Below are positions 58,238 to 64,000 of a stretch of 64,000 bases of DNA, piece after piece. The first letter of the stretch is position 1, and each line of letters starts with the position of its first letter. Source of the DNA: Stromatinia cepivora (taxonomy: Eukaryota; Ascomycota; Leotiomycetes; Helotiales; Sclerotiniaceae); assembly GCA_014898415.1 (NCBI GenBank), contig RCTD01000012.1, positions 124,001 to 188,000 on the forward strand, given 5' to 3'. The notes beneath the pieces are model-generated. The model was given only the letters and a program-made list of their open reading frames with translations, was not told where the DNA came from and did not search any database. Position numbers and translations under genes: made by a program.

Positions 58238-59917
58238 ATGTCTCTCACACAATTACAAAACTTACTACCTCTACCAGAGGAAGACTTAAAGCAAGTACTA
58301 GATTATGCAAATACACTTTCCAAACCAGCCGCCGCAGAACATTTCAACAATCTACTAGGAGAATCACCCGGAAGTATCGAATTTATATCTTCATTCAATG
58401 CTAGACGACAAGATCCTACCATCAAATCAAATCCGCAGACACAGACATACTCGCAAGCATCAGCACAATCCTCAGCACAAGCATCCACATCAACCGGTGT
58501 ACCTAAATCAACTCGAGCACCAAAAAAGAAGAAGGCACCTATCCATACACCAGCACCGCGTCAAATACAAGATACATATACAGGGCAAGGAACGGCATAT
58601 AAAAAGAAAGACGAAGACGATTATGTATCTCGAAAATCCACACCCGTATCATCCTCCAAGCCCACAGCAGCAACCAATTCTTTCGCACTCGACACCGCTC
58701 CCTCCGCCATCCAGGCGCCCACCCCTCGACCTCCCCCCTCCGCAGCTGGCAGCCTAATATCCGATTTTGGAAAGAAATCCAAATCTACCTCATCCTCTCG
58801 CGCAGCATCTCAAAATCCTTCTCGCAATGCTTCGCCGGCTCCAAAAACAAAAGTCAACATTACAGGCGGAAACGCCATGCACGGCGCATCGACCGTTCTC
58901 AGTGATCTCGACGCCGCAATCCGTACGCTCGAAATATCCACAAATTCCTCCCTCTCTACCGACCCCTCGAGGAGAAAATGTAACTGCATAGCTACCCGTC
59001 ATCCATTGCTGGCCGCAGCCCCAAATTGTCTCAATTGTGGAAAAGTAATTTGTGTAAAAGAAGGGTTTGGTCCTTGTACATTCTGCGGTTCTGCTATTCT
59101 CGGAAAAGACGAAATCCAATCCATGATCCGCACACTCAAAGAAGAACGCGGGGTTGAAAAACAACGATTAGACGCCTCTTTTCATCGACGAGCCGAAGTA
59201 TCTCGAACACCTGCTCCTTTCTCCGCACCCAAAACACTAGATATGACACCCGCAGAACAAAAAGCCAAAGAGCATCGCGATCGATTACTTGGATTCCAAG
59301 CACAGAATGCAAAGCGTACAACGGTTAGAGACGAAGCTGCAGATTTCGATACAAGTTTAGCGACTAGTGTGGCGGTAGGAGGAGGTAGTGGAATGGGTGG
59401 TATGTGGGCTAGTCCTGCTGAGAGAGCGAGGGAATTGAAGAGACAGCAGAGGGTTCTAGCTGAGCAGGAATGGAATGCGAGGCCGGAATATGAGAAGAGG
59501 AGACAGGTTGTCAGTGTGGATTTGGTGAATGGGAAAGTGGTGAAAAGAATGGCGAAGATTGAGACACCGAAGTTTGAGAGTGATGGCGAAGATGATGAAG
59601 AAGATGTTATGGAAATTGAGAGGGTGATAGGGGGTAATGACGGAGGTGGAACGTTTAGTCGCAATCCGTTGTTGGGGGGTCTTATTAAACCGGTTTGGAG
59701 TGCGGGGAAGGGGAAGGGAAAAGAGTCGGAGACGGAAGTAGAGGCGGAGGGAGATGCATACACTAGAAAAAAGAAGACGTGGAGAAGAGTACAAGATGAT
59801 ATGGATGATAATGAAGATATCATATTAGACGGAGGAGCTTTTGGTGGGGGTGAAGGACATGGAAAGGGAAATAGAAGGGAGGGAGTGGAGGAACATGCCG
59901 TTGGTTTAGATTGGTAG
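58238..59917 (+). CDS. TRIP4/Rqt4-type C2HC5 zinc finger protein
   Basis: One exon, 559 aa from the ATG at 58238, preferred because MSLTQLQNLLPLPEEDLKQV begins the conserved CUE-like helical region. An upstream ATG at 58109 would add 43 residues. The middle is Ser/Pro/Lys-rich. The C2HC5 zinc finger spans about residues 248–283: CNCIATRHPLL, NCLNCGKVIC and GPCTFCG. After it come a basic helix (EIQSMIRTLKEER), an Arg-rich segment and an acidic/Gly-rich tail. ASC-1/TRIP4 in animals and Rqt4 in yeast are subunits of the complex that splits collided ribosomes; the finger binds partner or ubiquitinated ribosome. The stop is 331 bp from the stop of the convergent TTC27-like gene. Confidence 0.88.
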   Translation: MSLTQLQNLLPLPEEDLKQVLDYANTLSKPAAAEHFNNLLGESPGSIEFISSFNARRQDPTIKSNPQTQTYSQASAQSSAQASTSTGVPKSTRAPKKKKAPIHTPAPRQIQDTYTGQGTAYKKKDEDDYVSRKSTPVSSSKPTAATNSFALDTAPSAIQAPTPRPPPSAAGSLISDFGKKSKSTSSSRAASQNPSRNASPAPKTKVNITGGNAMHGASTVLSDLDAAIRTLEISTNSSLSTDPSRRKCNCIATRHPLLAAAPNCLNCGKVICVKEGFGPCTFCGSAILGKDEIQSMIRTLKEERGVEKQRLDASFHRRAEVSRTPAPFSAPKTLDMTPAEQKAKEHRDRLLGFQAQNAKRTTVRDEAADFDTSLATSVAVGGGSGMGGMWASPAERARELKRQQRVLAEQEWNARPEYEKRRQVVSVDLVNGKVVKRMAKIETPKFESDGEDDEEDVMEIERVIGGNDGGGTFSRNPLLGGLIKPVWSAGKGKGKESETEVEAEGDAYTRKKKTWRRVQDDMDDNEDIILDGGAFGGGEGHGKGNRREGVEEHAVGLDW

Positions 59918-60248
59918 ATAGTCAAGCCAGCGGATGAAACAATAGATAATGAACGGAATTACCAGAAGTTTATTATACGAATCACCTTCTTTCAGATTTC
60001 TAAACGTGATGTTGTAGTGAGTTGTAAGCGATAACTCCTAGTATTGTGATATTGTTTTGAGATGCTGGAATTCGGGTTCTATTTGTAACATATATTACTG
60101 TATTGTCGATTCACACATTCCGAGATGCCTATTTAATTGTATCTCTTGTTATATGTCATATGTCATACATCCATTCCTTTTATAACAGCTCTCGCAAGCA
60201 AATCCTCTAACAATCCCTAACCCACCATAAACCAACCCACCAACTAAA
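59918..60248. terminator. Short convergent 3' region
   Basis: 331 bp between two converging stops; it must hold both polyadenylation regions. AT-rich with TATATTACTG and TTGTAT motifs. No gene. Confidence 0.5.
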
Positions 60249-63137
60249 CTAACCCCTCAACTCCCCCAGCAACCCCTCCAGCGCCTCCCATCCCCTCCCC
60301 CCCTCCCAAACATCCTTCCCCCTCCCCATAACCCCCCTAACCGCACTCCTCGCCTTCGCCCTCCAACGATTCTCTTCCCCAAAATTCTCATAAGCCCCCA
60401 CCAACCTCTCCGTCGCACTTACAACCTTCATCCACAGCTCCTCCTCCTCCAACCACCCCTCCCCATTCATAGTCCCCCTCCATCCTTTTTCCGCCGCCTC
60501 CAGGGCCCCCTTGTAATCCCTCTGCCATAGTTTCAATTTCTCAACCAGTTCGTAGAGTTCTACTCTCTTTGTAATGAGGGGGACGATATCCCGCTCTACC
60601 ATTTCAATCACGGCGCGAGCGAGGGTTCCGCGTTTTGGGTGCCAGATTCCCGTTTCATCCGAGTGGCCTACTTCGTCGGTTTTATCCCTACTAACGGTTT
60701 CGGTGACCAGAGATCCGAGAATATCGATATCGATTGCATATTCGCCCACATTTGGCGCGCGAATACGTAGAATATTTCGCAGACCCATGAGGATTTCTGG
60801 GAAGGCGGGGGGAGCCATTCTCGTGGCGATTGTGATGACGTTATCCCAGATTTTCCAGTTATCATGTGCGATGACCGCGCCGCGTTTATAGGCCATTAAT
60901 GCTTGTCTGAGGATATCCTTGGGATCATTAGATTTATCACTTTTATCTATGGATGCGAAATCGATTTCCTCGTCATCGGGGATATCGGTAGATGCTTCTT
61001 CCCTCTTTGCGATTTTCTGTAAGGAGATAAGTTCGTCGTGTTTGGATAAGAGGGCCGATCCGAGGTTACTGTATGTTTTGGCATCGGTATCGTCGATCAT
61101 AATGCTTTGTTGGAAAGCGATGACCGCGCCGTCCCAATTACCGGTCTTGAGATCGATATCGCCGAGTCGGGACCAGGTGTCGTTGTTTTGACGATTTACG
61201 ACTACAGAAGCGAGATATGCTTCGCGAGCTGCAGTGAGATCGTTTTGTCGCGTGTAGTAATCACCTAGAGTGCGTTGAGCGCGGGCGTAGCGGTGTTTGG
61301 AAATTTCCCAGGCTCGTTCCCAGCAGGTTGGATCTTGGTCGAGATCTCCTAGGATACACCAGAGACGGGGTGCGTGAGGCGGAGGTGGAGAGCGCATTTC
61401 ACCGTTCCATTTTTCTTTAACGACGGCTTCGGCATCGATATCGTATTTGTCCATTTCTGGACCTTTGGAGGAGGAGTAGAGTTGTCTTCGGACGACTTGT
61501 CGCGCTTTATCTTCTTGGGCTACGGAATGATAACATAAGGCTACTTCAGCCCACATCTTTAATCTCTTGAAGATCTCGAGGGCGCTGACGAGAGATCCGG
61601 CATTGGACCATGCGAATGCAAGTTCGGTTTCGGTTTCCCATCGTGTAGGGGTATTGAGTTGGTTAACGTATCTTAATCTCTCAGTAACCGGAGCAGATTC
61701 GCCAGCTTTAGCTCGAGGAAGGAATGAAGTGACTTGGATTTGAGGTATTCCATCGGCGTCTGCTGATGGCGTGGATTCTTGTGTATCGGCGATAATCTGA
61801 TCCACGATGACTTGAAGTTGTAAAACAGATCTTTCTTGAGTTCTAGATCTATGAGCTTCAATCCTACTTCGGACTAAGAGAGCTTGTGTATAGATTTGCC
61901 AATTTGTAGGTTTGTCTGATAGGACACGAACAGCGTATGGTAAGATTTCTTCGCTGTTCAACTTGTCGAGAGGAGATAGAGTATCTTTAAGAGTTGCTTC
62001 CGTTAACAGGGTAATCTGGTCCAAAGGACGAAGTTGTGGTTGCTCATCCGGTTTCATACCAGCTAAAGCTGCTGGTAAGTTGGAGTTATCCACTTTGTCA
62101 GATGGAGTTTTGGCAAACTCGATAGATTCCAACAATGTATCATCATTCAGCTCCAATGCTTGAGGACCAGTTGTGCTTTGCTCCTCGGTTTCATTCGATG
62201 GGTGAGCGCTCTCCTTCGACTTCTCAGACGACTCCGCGGTCTCAGCACTGGCAGCATCTTCCCTACTCTTCGCAAAAACCACCAACTGCGAAATATCATT
62301 CTGTTGAAACTTCGTTCTCTTTCCCAAAGCTCCAGAAAGAGCATACTCAAATCCCGAAACCTCACTAGCTTTCTTCACATTCTCCTTCGCCTTCAAATCC
62401 AATCCCTCCATAATATAAATCTGCGCCTTCTCCAACAAAAACATAACCTTCGCATCCGTACCAAATGCACTCTCCTCTGCAAAGACCTCTCCCTCCAAAT
62501 CTTTCAAATCCTGCTCAATCAAATCTTGCAAGACCGTCGAATCACTCATTCTTCCATTCATCGAATATCCACTCAGAAGTCGTTGATGATAAGCATTAAT
62601 CCTAATTCTCATCCATTTACAATCCCAAGTCTTCACCCAAGAACGTCTGGGGAAAACAGTTGTGAAGATATATCTCGCCAGGCAAAATAATTCCACCTTG
62701 GGAATATGTTGATAAACACTCACACCATCCACATCCAAACTCCTCAAACATTTCTCCCTCAGCTCACTAGCATTCCATTCCGAGCTCTGGAAAACGTCCC
62801 CAAAATCGACTGATGGTCCCGTAACATTGGTTTGAAGAAATGCATTAAAAGCTGCCAATCCTGTGATGAAAGTGTAGAGAATAACTTCTCGATTTTGAAG
62901 ATTTGCATCTTTGAGAGCGAGAGTTTGTTCTTCCTTGGAAAGATGAACATTCTCTGCTAATATTTGAATCAGGATTTGCGCTGTGGGCGTGCGGAGGACG
63001 GCTTTGTAATCGCCATCAAGATAATTTGTGACAATCTCTGACACAGCTTCAAGTTGTTTTAATTGCTCTAAATTGAATAATATAGCATCCAAGGTACCAC
63101 CTTTACCACCAGTAGATAAATCTGAGGCGAAAGACAT
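60249..63137 (-). CDS. TPR protein, TTC27/Emw1 family
   Basis: A single exon of 962 aa, taking the ATG at 63137 (MSFASDLSTGG). The frame is open 21 codons further to an ATG at 63200, but that part is Lys/Asn-rich and non-conserved. The N-terminal half has helical segments (AILFNLEQLKQLEAV, LIQILAENVHLSKEEQ). An acidic Ser/Glu-rich linker follows. The C-terminal half carries TPRs at about residues 600–720 (RTLGDYYTRQNDLTAAREAY, WSRLGDIDLKTGNWDGAVIA, YSNLGSALLSK) and the family segment VALCYHSVAQEDKAR. Yeast Emw1 is essential and linked to cell wall integrity and glucosyl-anchored protein maturation; human TTC27 is linked to RNA processing. Role in fungi other than yeast is not established. Length matches the family. 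Confidence 0.88.
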   Translation of the reverse strand: MSFASDLSTGGKGGTLDAILFNLEQLKQLEAVSEIVTNYLDGDYKAVLRTPTAQILIQILAENVHLSKEEQTLALKDANLQNREVILYTFITGLAAFNAFLQTNVTGPSVDFGDVFQSSEWNASELREKCLRSLDVDGVSVYQHIPKVELFCLARYIFTTVFPRRSWVKTWDCKWMRIRINAYHQRLLSGYSMNGRMSDSTVLQDLIEQDLKDLEGEVFAEESAFGTDAKVMFLLEKAQIYIMEGLDLKAKENVKKASEVSGFEYALSGALGKRTKFQQNDISQLVVFAKSREDAASAETAESSEKSKESAHPSNETEEQSTTGPQALELNDDTLLESIEFAKTPSDKVDNSNLPAALAGMKPDEQPQLRPLDQITLLTEATLKDTLSPLDKLNSEEILPYAVRVLSDKPTNWQIYTQALLVRSRIEAHRSRTQERSVLQLQVIVDQIIADTQESTPSADADGIPQIQVTSFLPRAKAGESAPVTERLRYVNQLNTPTRWETETELAFAWSNAGSLVSALEIFKRLKMWAEVALCYHSVAQEDKARQVVRRQLYSSSKGPEMDKYDIDAEAVVKEKWNGEMRSPPPPHAPRLWCILGDLDQDPTCWERAWEISKHRYARAQRTLGDYYTRQNDLTAAREAYLASVVVNRQNNDTWSRLGDIDLKTGNWDGAVIAFQQSIMIDDTDAKTYSNLGSALLSKHDELISLQKIAKREEASTDIPDDEEIDFASIDKSDKSNDPKDILRQALMAYKRGAVIAHDNWKIWDNVITIATRMAPPAFPEILMGLRNILRIRAPNVGEYAIDIDILGSLVTETVSRDKTDEVGHSDETGIWHPKRGTLARAVIEMVERDIVPLITKRVELYELVEKLKLWQRDYKGALEAAEKGWRGTMNGEGWLEEEELWMKVVSATERLVGAYENFGEENRWRAKARSAVRGVMGRGKDVWEGGRGWEALEGLLGELRG

Positions 63138-63567
63138 GATGAATATATTATTGTTGTATTGGGGCTTCACTTTTTTTTTCATGTGGGAAAAATTTATCAA
63201 GGTCGGGTAGGATGATTTGTAAGCGAGAGCATTTTGGAGTAATGGTTGAAGTCAACTCATATTTCATCTGTTCATTAGAATTTGACTTCTGGCTTTCAAA
63301 ATTCCCAGTCATCATTTTATAATATTAGATAATAAATCATATAATTCTCAAGCAGTGTACATTGACATTGATGCTACTTTAAAGCTATGATTGCGAATTT
63401 AAATATGTTTCTTCCTTCGCTGATCAATAAGGTAAGAAGACCCCGTTTTCATCATGAAAAAAAGACGGCGGACTAGTATGAACAACCTAATCTGAAATAC
63501 AAAATCACTATTCAGACAAGCTATCCATAATGCAGCAAAGTGTAATCAATTATTTTCATACAACCGC
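63138..63567. other. Spacer upstream of the TTC27-like gene
   Basis: 430 bp between the TTC27-like start and the 3' end of the GYF gene; both lie on the minus strand. AT-rich, no gene. Confidence 0.5.
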
Positions 63568-64000
63568 TCATTTCTTTCCCTTCTTCTTATTGGGAACAAC
63601 TTTGAAGCCAGCTGTAGGTTCCTCCTTTGGTGGACCTTTCTTGGCGACTTCACTCCATCCACCTCCACCGGACTTATCATTTGATCCAGTATTGGCAGGT
63701 TCAACAATACCCTTCTCAGCCAATTTGTGGCGGCGAATATATTCCTCAGCAAATCGACGACCATCCATCACACGAGAATTAGAATACACGACATCAGCAA
63801 TAATACTAGCCTCGTCTGGGAATGAAGACAACATAGTCATGAATACATCGACTGAAGATATGTTAGTGTGTGAAATGGATCAAAGATAAAGAAAGTTCAA
63901 CTAACCATCAATGTCAGAATTGAGGCCTTCTTTGCCACTCAAAGTAGCCTTTGTCCATTTCTTGAACTCTTCATTAGCAGCGTTACCGCCGGCTTGACTG
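63568..64000 (-). CDS. GYF-domain (Smy2/GIGYF-like) protein, C-terminal fragment
   Basis: Only the 3' end is present. Penultimate exon 64000–63906 (open at the edge) and last exon 63851–63568 are separated by a 54-nt intron (GTTAGT, TTCAG; phase 1). The visible ~125 residues contain FKKWTKATLSGKEGLNSDID, then VDVFMTMLSSFPDEASIIAD and the VMDGRRFAEEYIRRHKLA motif typical of the C-terminal helical domain of fungal GYF proteins. A Lys-rich end (NKKKGKK) closes it. These proteins bind Pro-rich partners and act in mRNA translation or vesicle traffic. The GYF domain itself lies beyond the window, so identity rests on the C-terminal domain. Confidence 0.75.

Noticed and set aside
59182..59925. 247-codon minus-strand frame opposite the Rqt4-like gene
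   Set aside because: Shadow of a real gene: Ser/Pro/Leu-rich complement of the acidic and basic coding strand.

Overview
The window looks like nuclear DNA of a filamentous ascomycete. Its genes are split by short introns (46–152 nt) with GT...AG ends and CTAAC/CTGAC-type branch points, intergenic DNA is AT-rich, and several proteins belong to families typical of Pezizomycotina: a MedA regulator, a DAL5-type MFS permease, and a fungal multi-pass membrane protein family. A leotiomycete (Botrytis/Sclerotinia-like) is my best guess, by inference only. All calls come from reading the sequence; splice sites were placed by frame continuity and family fit, with no transcript data.

Layout. 1–5.2 kb: long leader and coding region of a MedA developmental regulator. 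5.2–14.2 kb: about 9 kb with no credible gene. 14.2–15.6 kb: two-exon hypothetical gene ending in a minisatellite. 15.6–17.3 kb: AT-rich spacer. 17.3–19.3 kb: MFS permease (minus). 19.3–23.3 kb: spacer. 23.3–24.4 kb: prenylated ubiquitin-like protein. 25.4–26.0 kb: proteasome chaperone UMP1 (minus), divergent from a soluble double-ATPase ABC protein (26.6–28.7 kb). 30.1–30.8 kb: three-exon gene for a Trp/Tyr-rich protein (minus), divergent from an Hst3/Hst4-type sirtuin (32.3–35.9 kb) carrying a Zn2Cys6 cluster inside a >500-residue insertion. 38.6–42.1 kb: tandem proline pair, P5C reductase then proline dehydrogenase. 42.9–43.0 kb: a MITE. 43.4–45.6 kb: disordered basic protein (minus). 46.8–48.4 kb: class V PLP enzyme of the LolT/Egt2 type (minus), divergent from a Kelch membrane protein (49.6–51.5 kb). 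53.8–54.8 kb: SAM methyltransferase. 56.1–57.7 kb: decayed membrane-protein pseudogene. 58.2–59.9 kb: TRIP4/Rqt4-type zinc finger protein, convergent with a TTC27/Emw1 TPR protein (60.2–63.1 kb). The right edge holds the 3' end of a GYF-domain gene.

Functional themes are mostly housekeeping: proteasome assembly, ribosome quality control, proline metabolism and chromatin deacetylation. A developmental regulator and a few accessory genes sit among them. The proline pair is the only clear metabolic cluster. The most unusual item is the sirtuin with a DNA-binding-type zinc cluster embedded within its catalytic domain.
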